Positions 8,761 to 17,508 of a stretch of DNA of 64,000 bases are shown here, piece after piece. A program made the translations under genes and the position numbers. Location: assembly GCF_042433955.1 (NCBI RefSeq), contig NZ_JBHLUH010000061.1, forward strand, positions 235,233-299,232. The letters run 5' to 3'. A model generated the notes under the pieces. The model saw only the letters and a list, made by a program, of their open reading frames with translations, did not search any database and was not told where the DNA came from. Source of the stretch: Phytohabitans kaempferiae. Lineage in GTDB: Bacteria; Actinomycetota; Actinomycetes; Mycobacteriales; Micromonosporaceae. Numbering within the stretch: the first letter of the stretch is position 1; each line of letters opens with the position of its first letter.

Positions 8761-9228
8761 ATGACGATGACCACTGCGACCCAAGCCCCGCCAGAGCAGG
8801 GGGAACGGACGGTCAACCTCCCGTTCGTGTCAGCCACCTTCCACCTCCCCGACGTCGGCTCCCTGCGCCGCCTGGTGGACCGGGTACCGCATCCACCGCT
8901 GCCACGGCTGGGTCGGGCGGAGGCCGCCCACGCGGCTCGGGCGGTCGCCGGTCACCTGCCGCCGCCGACGCGGCTGGCGTACTACGCGGGGCTCGGCGTG
9001 CTCGGCGTGACGGGCGTGATCGAGTGGCCGGTGGCCGTCGCGATCGGCGCCGGGACCCTGTTCGCGCGGCGTGCGCGCGGCGCGCGGCCCGCTCAGCCCT
9101 CGCGGCAGGAGTCCCGTGGCGGCGGCCGGCCGGAGCGGCCCGCGGATGTCCGGCGGCGGACGAAGACCACGATCCGCGCGGCGAGTACGGCCAGCCCGGG
9201 CACGCGGCTGCGCCATGCCCGGGCCTGA
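8761..9228 (+). CDS. small membrane protein encoded just before the P-type ATPase
   Basis: The protein has 155 residues with no named family that I recognise. The N-terminal half is amphipathic (TFHLPDVGSLRRLVDRVPHPPLPRLG). A hydrophobic stretch at about 88-115 (YYAGLGVLGVTGVIEWPVAVAIGAGTLFA, read as two short segments) suggests membrane insertion. The C-terminus is Arg-rich and disordered. The start is one of two ATGs (8761 or 8767); GAGGGGACG precedes them. The gene overlaps the ATPase gene by 14 bp, so the two are probably translationally coupled. It may be an accessory subunit of the ATPase (inference). Confidence 0.65.
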   Translation: MTMTTATQAPPEQGERTVNLPFVSATFHLPDVGSLRRLVDRVPHPPLPRLGRAEAAHAARAVAGHLPPPTRLAYYAGLGVLGVTGVIEWPVAVAIGAGTLFARRARGARPAQPSRQESRGGGRPERPADVRRRTKTTIRAASTASPGTRLRHARA

Positions 9229-12200
9229 CGGGCCCGGCGTGACCTCTCCAGCCTCCCCGGACCCGACCCTGCCGGGATCCGGCGAGGTACTGACCGAAGC
9301 CGTCACCCTCGGCATCAACCTCGCCGGTATCGGCGTCGCGCTGGCGAGCCGGATAGTGCCGATCGGGCCGCTGCCACACGCGGCCGCCACCGCGCTGACC
9401 TGGGCTGACGCCGCCCCCCGCATCCGGGGCGCGCTGGTGCGGCGGCTCGGTCCGGGGCCGGCCGACGTGACCCTGAGCGTGAGTACGGCCACCGCCAACG
9501 CGCTGTCCCGCCGCACGTTCGGGCTGGTGGTCGACGCCACGCACCGCTTCTCGCGGCTGACCGAGGCGCGCGCCCGGCGGCGGGCCTGGCTGCGGCGCCG
9601 CGACGAGCTCGGGCTCACCGGCGAGGCCGCCGACGACAACGAGACCAGCGGGACCGCCGACGAAACAAGCGAGGCCGCCGGCGAGACAAGCGAGACCGTC
9701 GAAGGGAACGAAGACGCCGAGACCGCCCAACAGGAGGCCGAGGCCGCCGACGAGGGCCAGGAGACGGCCGACATCCTCGACGGCGGTGCCGAGCCCACCG
9801 AGCGCCCGGTGCCGCTGCCGCCCGGCCCGGTCGAGCGGTACGCCGACATGGCCACCGGCGCCGCCGGGGCCGGCTTCCTCAGCGGGCTCACCGTCGCCCG
9901 CGACTCGCGGCGGGCCCACGCTCTCGCGGTCGCGGCGCTGCCGAAGGCCGCGCGGGTGGGGCGGGACGCGTACGCGGCGCAGGTCGGCCGGGCGGCGGCC
10001 CGGCGCGGTGTGCTGATCGCGGATCCGGAGGCGCTGCGCCGGCTGGACCGGGTCGACACGGTGGTGATCGACCCGTCCGCGTTGCTGACCGGGGAGCGGG
10101 CCATCGACGAGGTGCACGCCCTCGACGCCGAGGTCGACGCCGACGAGCTGCGCCGGGAGGCCGAGGAGCTGGTCGACCTGGTGGATCCCACCGCCACCCG
10201 GCAGGAAGGGCGGTGGGCGGTCGCGCCGGTGGAGGCGCTGGGCGGCGAGGACGCGTGGACGCGGGAGGCGCGGCTCAGGGGCGGGACCGTACTGGCGCTG
10301 TGGCGGGACGACACGCCCGCGGGCCTGGTCTCCGTCGTACCCGTGCTGGATCCGTTGGTGGACGCGCTGCTGGCGTCCGCGCGCGGCGTCGGCGACGTGG
10401 TCCTGGCCGGCCCGCGCAGCGGGCTGCGGCACCGGCTGGACTTCGACCGGGTGGTGCCCGGCGGGGCACGGCTCGGCACCGGGCTGCGCGCCCTCCAGGG
10501 GGAGGGGCGGGGCGTCGTACTCGTCTCCGGGCGGGGCGGCGCGGTGCTGGCCGCCGCTGACGTGGGGATCGGCGTGCTCGGCCGCCGGACCCGGCCGCCG
10601 CTCGGCGCGGCGGTGCTCTGCGGTCCCGGGCTGGCGGAGGTCTGCCTGCTCCTGGACGCGGCGGCGGCCGCCCGGCCGATGAGCCGGCGTTCGGCGAAGC
10701 TGGCGTTCGCCGCCTCGACCGTGGCCGGCCTGCTGGCCGTGGCCGGCCCGGCGCAGGGCGCGGTGGCGCGCGCCTCGGTGGCGGTGCAGAGCGGTGCCGT
10801 GATCGGCCTCGCGGTCGGCACCTGGGCCGGCATGGAGGTGGCCCGCCACCCCCGGCCGGTCGCGGTGGACCGGACCCCGTGGCACGCGATGCCCTGGCGG
10901 GCGGTGCTGGACCGCCTCTCCACCAGCCAGGACGGCCTCGACGAGGAGGAGGCGCGGCGTCGCGCCAACCAGGCACCGGCCCTGGAGGAGCCCGAACGGG
11001 AAGGGCTCGCCCGGGCTTCGATCGAGGAGCTGGCCAACCCGCTGACCCCAGCGCTCGCCGGCGCGGCGGCGGTCTCCGCGTCGGTCGGCTCGGTCGTCGA
11101 CGCCGCCATGATCGGCACCGTACTGGGCGTGAACGCGCTGCTCGGCGGGATGCAGCGCGTCGGTACCGGGCGGGCGCTGCGCCAGCTCGGCGCGCGGGCC
11201 GCGAGCCGGGTCCGGCTGCGCCGGGGCGGTGACGCGGTAACCGCGGACGCGGACCGGCTCGTGCCGGGCGACGTGGTCGAGATCGGTGCCGGCGAGGTCG
11301 TACCGGCCGACTGCCGGCTGCTGCGGGCCGAGGCGCTGGAGGTGGACGAGTCCAGCCTCACCGGCGAGTCGCAGCTCGTGGCGAAGTCGGCCCGGCCCAG
11401 CACGGCCGACACGATCGCCGACCGCACCTCGATGGTGTACGCCGGCACGGTCGTCGCCGCCGGCCAGGCCACCGCGGTCGTCGTCGCCGCGGGCGCCGGC
11501 ACCGAGGCGGGCCGGACCGCGCGGCTCAGCGGCGAGGCGCCCCGGCCCACCGGCGTCGAGGAGCGGCTGGGCCAGCTGACGCGCGTGACGCTCCCGGTCT
11601 CGATCGGCTCGGGCGCCGCGCTGATGCTCCTCGACCTGCTGCGCGGGCGCGGCCTCAGCAGGTCCGTCACACCGGCGGTGAGCCTGGCGGTCGCCGCGAT
11701 CCCGGAAGGGCTCCCGTTCGTCGCGCGCCTCGCCGAACTCGCCGCCGCGCGCCGCCTCTCCCGGCGGGGTGCGCTCGTCCGCAACCCCCCGACCATCGAG
11801 GCGCTGGGCCGGGTGAACGCGCTCTGCTTCGACAAGACCGGCACCCTCACCGAGGGCCGGATCAGTCTCCGCGGCGTCTCGGACGGCGAGGCGTACCGGC
11901 CGGTGGAGGAGCTGTCGGAGCCGCTGCGCGACATCGTGGCCGCCGCGCTGCGGGCCAGCCCGGAGGCGAACGGCCGGCTGCCGCACCCGACGGACCGCGC
12001 GGTGGTCGAGGGCGGGCAGGCGGCCGGGGTGGAGCCGGCGCACGGGGCCGGCGTGTGGACGCCGGTCGAGGCGGAGCCGTTCGAGTCCAACCGCGGCTAC
12101 CACGCGGTGATCGGAGACGCCGAGGACGGCCGGCGGATGTGCGTGAAGGGCGCGCCCGAGGCGGTACTCGACCGGTGTGGCACCTGGTCCCGGGCGGGCG

Positions 12201-13420
12201 GGGAGGTGCCGTTCGACGCGGCCGCGCGGTGGCGGGTAGAGGGGGAGGTGGAGCAACTCGCCCGCGGCGGCTTCCGGCTGCTGGCGGTGGCCGAGCGCCG
12301 GGTACGGCCAGACGCGACGTTCGACGGTACGCCGATCGAGGGGCTGGTGCTGCTCGGTCTGCTGGCGCTGGCCGACCCGGCGCGTCCCACCGCGGCGGCC
12401 GCTGTGGACCAGCTCCGGCAGGCCGGCATCGACGTCGTCATGGTGACCGGCGACCATCCGAGCACGGCCGAGGCGGTGGCGGCGGAGCTGAGGATCCTGG
12501 ACGGCCGCCGCGTGGTCACCGGCCCGGAGCTGGACGCGATGGACGACGCCGCGCTGGCCGAGGCGCTGCCCGGCACCGCCATCTTCGCCCGGGTCACGCC
12601 GCAGCAGAAAGTACGGATCGTGCGCGGCCTGCGCGACATCGGCCGGATCGTGGCGGTGACCGGCGACGGCGCGAACGACGCCGCGGCGATCCGGCTCGCC
12701 GACGTCGGTGTGGCGCTCGGCGGGCGGGCCACGCAGGCCGCCCGGGAGGCGGCCGACGTCGTGCTGGTCGACGACAAGCTGGAGACGATCACCGACGCGA
12801 TCATCGAGGGGCGCATGATGTGGGCCTCCGTACGGGACGCGGTGTCGATCCTGGTCGGCGGCAACCTCGGCGAGATCGTCTTCACCGTGGGCAGCAGCCT
12901 CGTCGGCGGCGGAGAAGCGCTCAACGCCCGGCAGTTGCTGCTGGTCAACCTGCTCACCGACATGCTGCCGGCGCTCGCCGTGGCGACCCGCCGCCCGCCG
13001 GGGGTCACGCCGGAGACGCTGCTGGCCGAGGGCCCCGAGGCGTCGCTGGGCCCGGTGCTGACCCGGGACGTGTACCTGCGCGCGGGCGTGACCGCCGGGG
13101 CGGCCACGGCGGCACTCACGCTGGCCCGCATCACCGGCCTGCGCGGGTCGGCGGGGACCGTCGCGCTGGTCGCCCTCGTCGGCACACAACTGGGCCAGAC
13201 CCTCACCGTGACCAGGCGCAGCGGCCTCATCGTCGCCTCCGCGCTCGGCTCGCTGGCCGCCCTGACGGTCGTCGTGCAGACGCCCGGGCTGAGCCACCTC
13301 TTCGGCTGCCGCCCGCTCGGCGTCCGAGGCTGGACCGTCGCGCTCGGCACCGCGACCGCCGGCACCATCGCCGCGCCGCTGCTGCCCCGGCTGCTCCGCC
13401 AACCCGTTACACAGAGTTAA
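9215..13420 (+). CDS. giant cation-translocating P-type ATPase with degenerate duplicated N-terminal half (CtpH/CtpI-like)
   Basis: The 1401-residue protein has a C-terminal half with every P-type ATPase signature: TGE loop at 716-718 (SLTGESQ), PEGLP in M4 at about 830, DKTGTLT with phospho-Asp873, TGDHPST, and the hinge GDGAND at 1150-1155. PEGL places it near P2/Ca-type pumps, and length and layout resemble mycobacterial CtpH/CtpI. The N-terminal half mirrors the core: RRGVLIADPEAL...VVIDPSALLTGE around Asp286 aligns with RRGALVRNPPTI...CFDKTGTLTEG, but the K-T-G-T residues are lost. A Glu/Asp/Ala-rich linker lies at about 135-190. ATG at 9215 lies within the preceding gene. The ion is unknown. 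Confidence 0.93.
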   Translation: MPGPDGPGVTSPASPDPTLPGSGEVLTEAVTLGINLAGIGVALASRIVPIGPLPHAAATALTWADAAPRIRGALVRRLGPGPADVTLSVSTATANALSRRTFGLVVDATHRFSRLTEARARRRAWLRRRDELGLTGEAADDNETSGTADETSEAAGETSETVEGNEDAETAQQEAEAADEGQETADILDGGAEPTERPVPLPPGPVERYADMATGAAGAGFLSGLTVARDSRRAHALAVAALPKAARVGRDAYAAQVGRAAARRGVLIADPEALRRLDRVDTVVIDPSALLTGERAIDEVHALDAEVDADELRREAEELVDLVDPTATRQEGRWAVAPVEALGGEDAWTREARLRGGTVLALWRDDTPAGLVSVVPVLDPLVDALLASARGVGDVVLAGPRSGLRHRLDFDRVVPGGARLGTGLRALQGEGRGVVLVSGRGGAVLAAADVGIGVLGRRTRPPLGAAVLCGPGLAEVCLLLDAAAAARPMSRRSAKLAFAASTVAGLLAVAGPAQGAVARASVAVQSGAVIGLAVGTWAGMEVARHPRPVAVDRTPWHAMPWRAVLDRLSTSQDGLDEEEARRRANQAPALEEPEREGLARASIEELANPLTPALAGAAAVSASVGSVVDAAMIGTVLGVNALLGGMQRVGTGRALRQLGARAASRVRLRRGGDAVTADADRLVPGDVVEIGAGEVVPADCRLLRAEALEVDESSLTGESQLVAKSARPSTADTIADRTSMVYAGTVVAAGQATAVVVAAGAGTEAGRTARLSGEAPRPTGVEERLGQLTRVTLPVSIGSGAALMLLDLLRGRGLSRSVTPAVSLAVAAIPEGLPFVARLAELAAARRLSRRGALVRNPPTIEALGRVNALCFDKTGTLTEGRISLRGVSDGEAYRPVEELSEPLRDIVAAALRASPEANGRLPHPTDRAVVEGGQAAGVEPAHGAGVWTPVEAEPFESNRGYHAVIGDAEDGRRMCVKGAPEAVLDRCGTWSRAGGEVPFDAAARWRVEGEVEQLARGGFRLLAVAERRVRPDATFDGTPIEGLVLLGLLALADPARPTAAAAVDQLRQAGIDVVMVTGDHPSTAEAVAAELRILDGRRVVTGPELDAMDDAALAEALPGTAIFARVTPQQKVRIVRGLRDIGRIVAVTGDGANDAAAIRLADVGVALGGRATQAAREAADVVLVDDKLETITDAIIEGRMMWASVRDAVSILVGGNLGEIVFTVGSSLVGGGEALNARQLLLVNLLTDMLPALAVATRRPPGVTPETLLAEGPEASLGPVLTRDVYLRAGVTAGAATAALTLARITGLRGSAGTVALVALVGTQLGQTLTVTRRSGLIVASALGSLAALTVVVQTPGLSHLFGCRPLGVRGWTVALGTATAGTIAAPLLPRLLRQPVTQS

Positions 13421-13455
13421 TTCTCGGTACACCGGGCCGACCTAGCGTGCCGGCC

Positions 13456-13590
13456 ATGGCTGATTTTCTCGCGAACATGCTGGCCAAGGCCGCTGTCATG
13501 CTGGTCGAGTCGCTGGTTAAGTGGATCTTCCAGAGTGTCTTCGCCACCGCCTTCGCACCCTCCGACGAGACCGCGGCGGCCTTCGCCTGA
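13456..13590 (+). CDS. 44-residue hydrophobic small protein
   Basis: ATG at 13456, 36 bp after the ATPase stop codon, opens a 44-codon frame: MADFLANMLAKAAVMLVE, then SLVKWIFQSVFATAFA and an acidic-polar end (PSDETAAAFA). The middle 30 residues form one amphipathic or membrane helix. Composition differs from the Arg/Pro/Gly-rich shadow frames around it, which supports real coding. Local base composition upstream is less GC-rich (ACACAGAGTTAATTCTC), promoter-like. I know no family name. Possible roles are a small membrane protein, an ATPase regulator or a toxin-like peptide, all inference. Confidence 0.55.
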   Translation: MADFLANMLAKAAVMLVESLVKWIFQSVFATAFAPSDETAAAFA

Positions 13591-13643
13591 CAGCGCGCCT
13601 CCCCGCCCTCGGGATCTTCCCGACAGATCAAACTCCAAGCCGG

Positions 13644-13696
13644 GCTGCCGCGATGACCGTCGCGGTCCGGACCGCCGCTCCCGCAGCCTCACCCTC
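13644..13696 (+). repeat. 53-bp dispersed element, copy 1
   Basis: It runs from GCTGCCGCGATGACCGTCGC to GCAGCCTCACCCTC. CCGCGA and TCGCGG form a hairpin around the variable hexamer TGACCG. It is the reference copy for comparison with the copies at 14190, 17436, 19786 and 52584. Confidence 0.85.
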
Positions 13697-14189
13697 CGCG
13701 TCCACACGACCCCCACGCTCTCCCCGCGTGGCCGGCGGCGGGGAGCCTTTCGGACTCGGGGTGGTCGCGCGGCTGGGCCGGGATCGGACCTGGTGTCGTG
13801 TGTTGGAGAAGCTGTCGAGCTGGGCGCATCGGTGCGCCCAACCCGGGGCGGACGCCGGATGTGCGACTCGCGGCGTGGATGCCGGGGTCCGGTGGTCGCC
13901 GCGCCGGACCCGGCAGGTGTGGGCGATTGTCCGGGGGCATTGCCCGTTCGAACCGGCCGCCAGGGGTCCGATAAGGCCCCTTGCCTGGGCCGACCGGGCC
14001 GGGAGGCGGTCCGCCCGTGGCGACCGGTCGACCCCCAGGGAGTGAGCTTTCGCCACGCACGACCGGGACCTGCAAGACGGCGAACGTCCCCGTCCTCAAA
14101 GCGCGCGGGCATGTCCTCCATCGGCCAGAAGCGGCCGGATCAGGGCGAGGTGTGGCGTCCGTCGGCGTCGGCGTGGTCGTGGGGGCGTG

Positions 14190-14242
14190 GAGGGTGAGGC
14201 CGCGGGAGCGGCGGTCGTGAGCACGATGGGCATCGCGGTAGC
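14190..14242 (-). repeat. 53-bp dispersed element, copy 2
   Basis: Read on the minus strand it goes from GCTACCGCGATGCCCATCG to GCGGCCTCACCCTC. It has the same length as copy 1 with scattered substitutions, some of which break the first hairpin. GCAGA-GGGA precedes it, as in the other copies. Confidence 0.85.
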
Positions 14243-14434
14243 TCCCTTCTGCCACAGCGAAACCGAACCGTAACGGGCAGTGCGGACCTTCACCCGCGAG
14301 GATTTCTGACACCAGGTGCGAAGGTGGCCCAGCCCCGCGACCACGCCTCGACCCCGGAAACTCTCTAAACGGGTTAGGGCGCCCAGGACGCCACAGGTCG
14401 TCTGGAACCTGGTCGACCCCGCCACGGGGAGCCC

Positions 14435-15598
14435 CTAGAAGTACGTGCGGACCACGTCGACGACCACATTGGACTCGTCGACCAGCGGGATCGCCCGCCA
14501 CTTGTCGAACGCGGTGCACGGATGCGAGATCCCGAAGCGCACCAGGTCGCCGGGGGTCACCGCGGCGCCCTCGACCGTGAGGAAGGCGTGCTGGTCCATC
14601 AGCCGGGTCACGCGGAGGCCGTCGGCGGGCACGACCTCGCCGGACGGGCGGCGGATCGCGAGCGGCACCGGCAGGCCCTCGTCGAACGGGGCGTCCCGCT
14701 TGCCCAGCCCGGCGATCGCCAGCCCCGGCTCGGGCGTGGAGATGACCTGCGCCCACACCTCCAGCGCCGCGTCGAGCGTGCCCTCGCCGGGCAGCCGGCG
14801 AAACGGCGTGCGGTCGCGGTAGTAGCCGTCGTCGTGGGTGACATACGCGCCGCTGCGCAGCAACGGGACCACCTGGTGGCCGGGAAGCCAGTCGCCGGGC
14901 AGCCGCTCGGCCACCACGTCGAACCAGGCGCTCCCGCCGGCCGAGACGAGCACCGACGGCGGCAGCAGGTCGGACAGCTCGATGGTCGCGGCGCGGAGCA
15001 GGTCGAGGAAGGCGGCCACCGCGGGCGCGTCGGGCAGCCCGCCCTCGTAGCCGGTCACGCCGGCCAGGGCGAGGCGCGGGGAGGTGGCCACGGCCTCGGC
15101 GACCGCGCGGGCGGCGGGGAGCGTGCGGCAGCCGGTGCGACCGCCGGTGTACCCCATCTCCACGAGGACCGGCAGCGGACGCTCCCCGGCGGTGGCCGCG
15201 GCGGCCGCGACCCCCTCCGTCGAGTCCACCTGGAAGTGGAGCGCGAAGCCGGCGTCGGTCTCGGCGGCGGCCCAGGCGAGCGCGGCCGGGTCGAGCAGCT
15301 GGTTGGCGATGAGCACGCGGGGCACCGCGTACTCGCGGCAGACCCGCGCCTGGTGTGCCGTCGCCACCGAGATGCCCCACGCGCCGGCGGCGAGCTGGGC
15401 GTTCATCAGCGTGGGCGCCATCGTGGTCTTGCCGTGCGGGGCGAGGGCGAGGCCGTGCCGCCGCGCGAACGCCGCCATGGTGGAGATGTTGCGGGTGACG
15501 GCGGAGGCGCGCGCCACCATCAGCGGCCAGCCGAACGCGCCGCCGAACAGTGGTCGCCCCACCGGGTCGCCATGACCCCAGAAGCCTTTGTCGAGCAC
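14435..15598 (-). CDS. PLP-dependent amino-acid deaminase, DSD1/D-threonine-aldolase-like (alanine-racemase fold III)
   Basis: The 387-residue protein has the alanine-racemase-type N-terminal barrel. LALAPHGKTTM carries the PLP Lys57; VEMGYTGGRTG and a C-terminal VRFGISHPCTAFDKWR with metal-ligand-type His and Cys follow. This is the D-serine dehydratase/D-threonine aldolase (DSD1) group, which eliminates ammonia from D-serine-like substrates. GTG start at 15598. It diverges, with 61 bp between, from an amidohydrolase followed by RidA. Together these suggest deacylation of an N-acyl-D-amino acid, deamination, then hydrolysis of the reactive enamine/imine. The exact substrate is inference. Confidence 0.87.
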   Translation of the reverse strand: MLDKGFWGHGDPVGRPLFGGAFGWPLMVARASAVTRNISTMAAFARRHGLALAPHGKTTMAPTLMNAQLAAGAWGISVATAHQARVCREYAVPRVLIANQLLDPAALAWAAAETDAGFALHFQVDSTEGVAAAAATAGERPLPVLVEMGYTGGRTGCRTLPAARAVAEAVATSPRLALAGVTGYEGGLPDAPAVAAFLDLLRAATIELSDLLPPSVLVSAGGSAWFDVVAERLPGDWLPGHQVVPLLRSGAYVTHDDGYYRDRTPFRRLPGEGTLDAALEVWAQVISTPEPGLAIAGLGKRDAPFDEGLPVPLAIRRPSGEVVPADGLRVTRLMDQHAFLTVEGAAVTPGDLVRFGISHPCTAFDKWRAIPLVDESNVVVDVVRTYF

Positions 15599-15659
15599 GA
15601 TCCTGGCGCCCTCTCCACCCGGCGGATAGGCTTTCTTCCACTTCCCTGGCTGATCCTAT

Positions 15660-16997
15660 GTGGGGGCGGTGACCATCGGTATCGACAGCGGGTCCCCGCA
15701 TGACCTGTTGCTGACCGGTGGGCACGTGGTCGATGTGGGCGGCGGACACATCGGCCGGCACGACGTGGCGGTCCGGGGCGGGCGGATCGCGGCCGTCGCG
15801 CCGGAGCTGCCCCGCGAGGGGGCGCGCGAGGTCGTCGACGTCACCGGGCGGCTGGTCACGCCTGGACTGGTCGACCTGCACACGCACGTGCACCCCGGCG
15901 CGACCTACTGGGGCATCCAGCCCGACCCGGTGGCCTGGCACTCGGGCGTCACCACCTGGGTCGACGCGGGCTCCGCCGGGGCCTGGACGATCGACGCGCT
16001 GCGGGCCGCCGCCGACTCCTTCCGCGTGCGGGTCCCCGCCCTGCTCAACATCTCCGCCGTGGGGCTGACCGGCCGCACCGGCGAGTCCGTCGACCTGGCG
16101 CACTGCGACGTCGACGCCGCGCTGGACGCGATCGCCCGCCACCCCGACCTGGTCGTGGGCGTCAAGGTGCGGATCGACCGGGAGACGGTGGGCGACCACG
16201 GGATACGCCCGCTGGAGCGCGCCCTCGATGTGGCCCGCGCCGCCGGGCTGCCGGTGATGGTGCACGTGGCGGCCGGCCCGCCCGGCCCGGCCGACGTGCT
16301 GCCGCTGCTCCGCCCCGGTGACATCCTCACCCACTGCGCGAGCGGCGTGGCGGCGACCGGCGCGGGCCCGGTGGTCCGCGAGGCGTACGCGCGGGGCGTG
16401 CTGCTGGACGTGGGGCACGGCGCCGGCGGGTTCGCCTTCGACGTGCTGGAGGAGCAGCTCGCGGCCGGGCTGGCGCCGCACACGGTCTCCACCGACCTGC
16501 ACGCGCGCTGCCGGTACGGGCCGGTCTTCGACATGCCCACGACGATGGCGAAGCTGCGCGCGGTGGGCGTACCGCTGGAGGAGGTCGTGGCCGCCGCGAC
16601 CGCGCGCCCGGCCGCGGCGCTCGCGCTGCGGGGCGGTGTGGGGACGCTCGCGGTGGGGGCGGTGGCCGACCTGGCGGTGTTCGCGGTGGAGGCGGGGCCG
16701 GTGCCGGTCGTGGACGCGCACGGCCAGGTGCGGGAGGCGCCGGAGCGGCTGGTCAACGAGGCCACGTACGTCGCCGGCCGCCTCCTCCCGCCGGCGTTGC
16801 CCGAGCCGCCGCCGGCCTGGATACCGCTGACCGGGGCGCAGCGGGCCGCACTGGAGCGGCGCGACAACGCCCTGCGCGCACTGCTCGGCCAGCCGCTGGT
16901 CGGCCCGGAAGGGCTGAGCGAGCAGTTTCCGCGAGCGACGCCGGAGACCGGCCTCGGAGGAGGGCCGGCCACGGCGCTACCGACGAGGGAAGGATGA
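15660..16997 (+). CDS. amidohydrolase/deacetylase family metallohydrolase
   Basis: The 445-residue TIM-barrel protein has an N-terminal beta-sandwich (LLTGGHVVDVGGGHIG) and the metal motif GLVDLHTHVHPGATYWG. A VGVKVRI segment carries the bridging Lys; VMVHVAAGPPG and ILTHCASG follow with His ligands, and STDLHARCRYG carries the catalytic Asp. This is the deacetylase/dihydroorotase-like branch often annotated amidohydrolase/deacetylase, acting on N-acyl amino acids. GTG at 15660 gives the family-length N-terminus; an in-frame GTG at 15669 is also possible. It is transcribed with ridA, whose ATG lies 4 bp after this stop codon. Confidence 0.88.
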   Translation: MGAVTIGIDSGSPHDLLLTGGHVVDVGGGHIGRHDVAVRGGRIAAVAPELPREGAREVVDVTGRLVTPGLVDLHTHVHPGATYWGIQPDPVAWHSGVTTWVDAGSAGAWTIDALRAAADSFRVRVPALLNISAVGLTGRTGESVDLAHCDVDAALDAIARHPDLVVGVKVRIDRETVGDHGIRPLERALDVARAAGLPVMVHVAAGPPGPADVLPLLRPGDILTHCASGVAATGAGPVVREAYARGVLLDVGHGAGGFAFDVLEEQLAAGLAPHTVSTDLHARCRYGPVFDMPTTMAKLRAVGVPLEEVVAAATARPAAALALRGGVGTLAVGAVADLAVFAVEAGPVPVVDAHGQVREAPERLVNEATYVAGRLLPPALPEPPPAWIPLTGAQRAALERRDNALRALLGQPLVGPEGLSEQFPRATPETGLGGGPATALPTREG

Positions 16998-17001
16998 CCA
17001 C

Positions 17002-17382
17002 ATGCCCATACGCGCGATCTCGACGGAGCTGGCGCCTCCGCCCGGTGGTCCGTACTCACAGGCGGTCGTGGCCGGCGACTTCGTGTACCTGGCGGGCGCG
17101 GTGCCGATGCGCCCGGACGGCTCCTGGGTCCGAGGGGCGTTCGCGGACCAGGCGCACGCCACCTTCGCCAACCTGGCCCGCATCGCGGAAGTGGCCGGCA
17201 GCGACCTCGCCCACGCCGTGCGGGTCGGCGTCTACCTGCGCGAGTGGAACGACTTCGCCGAGATGAACACGATCTTCGGGCAGTACTTCACCGGGCTCGT
17301 GCCCCCGGTGCGCACCACGCTTCCGGTGGCGCTGGACGGCTTCAACATCGAGGTCGACGCCGTCCTCTACACCGGTCCCTGA
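17002..17382 (+). CDS. RidA-family reactive-intermediate deaminase
   Basis: The 126-residue protein has the YjgF/RidA trace: PPPGGPYSQAVVAGDFVYLAGAVP, the central helix with VRVGVYLREWNDFAEMNTIFGQYF, and PPVRTTLPVALDGFNIEVDAVL. The Arg of PPVRTT matches the catalytic Arg105 of enteric RidA, so it should hydrolyse enamines/imines from PLP-dependent dehydratases. GGAAGGA (16989-16995) is the ribosome-binding site. It is co-transcribed with the amidohydrolase and opposite the PLP deaminase, whose product it probably detoxifies. Confidence 0.93.
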   Translation: MPIRAISTELAPPPGGPYSQAVVAGDFVYLAGAVPMRPDGSWVRGAFADQAHATFANLARIAEVAGSDLAHAVRVGVYLREWNDFAEMNTIFGQYFTGLVPPVRTTLPVALDGFNIEVDAVLYTGP

Positions 17383-17435
17383 CCTGAGCGGGCGGCGGCC
17401 CGGGCGGCCGTTCACCGCCGGGGTCGTGGACCGCG

Positions 17436-17488
17436 GCGGGTGAGGCTGCGGGAGCGACGGTCCGGAGCGCGGCGGTCATCGCGGTAGC
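17436..17488 (-). repeat. 53-bp dispersed element, copy 3
   Basis: On the minus strand it reads GCTACCGCGATGACCGCCGC through GCAGCCTCACCCGC, 53 bp as in copies 1 and 2. It lies in the convergent gap between ridA and the MFS gene, preceded by GGCAGATTTGA. Confidence 0.85.
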
Positions 17489-17508
17489 TCAAATCTGCCA
17501 AACGGGCC

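Larger units (their letters stand above)
13591..14434. other. 844-bp non-coding region built from dispersed repeat modules
   Basis: No gene is supported. The region carries two copies of the 53-bp element in opposite orientation (13644-13696 plus, 14190-14242 minus). It also holds two diverged copies of a second module, recognisable by GGTCGCG, GGCTGGGCC and ACCTGGTGTC: at about 13745-13800 on the plus strand and about 14300-14370 on the minus strand. Module order differs between the two places (53-mer before the second module in the first, after it in the second), as expected for rearranged repeat units. Confidence 0.6.

Noticed and set aside
8813..13432. 1539-codon open frame on the minus strand opposite the P-type ATPase
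   Set aside because: Composition is Arg/Gly/His/Pro-rich without any domain; it exists because high third-position GC removes stop codons opposite a real gene.
13930..13965. Possible tRNA T-arm (GTTCGAACC-like sequence)
   Set aside because: No acceptor, D-arm or anticodon stem could be folded around it.
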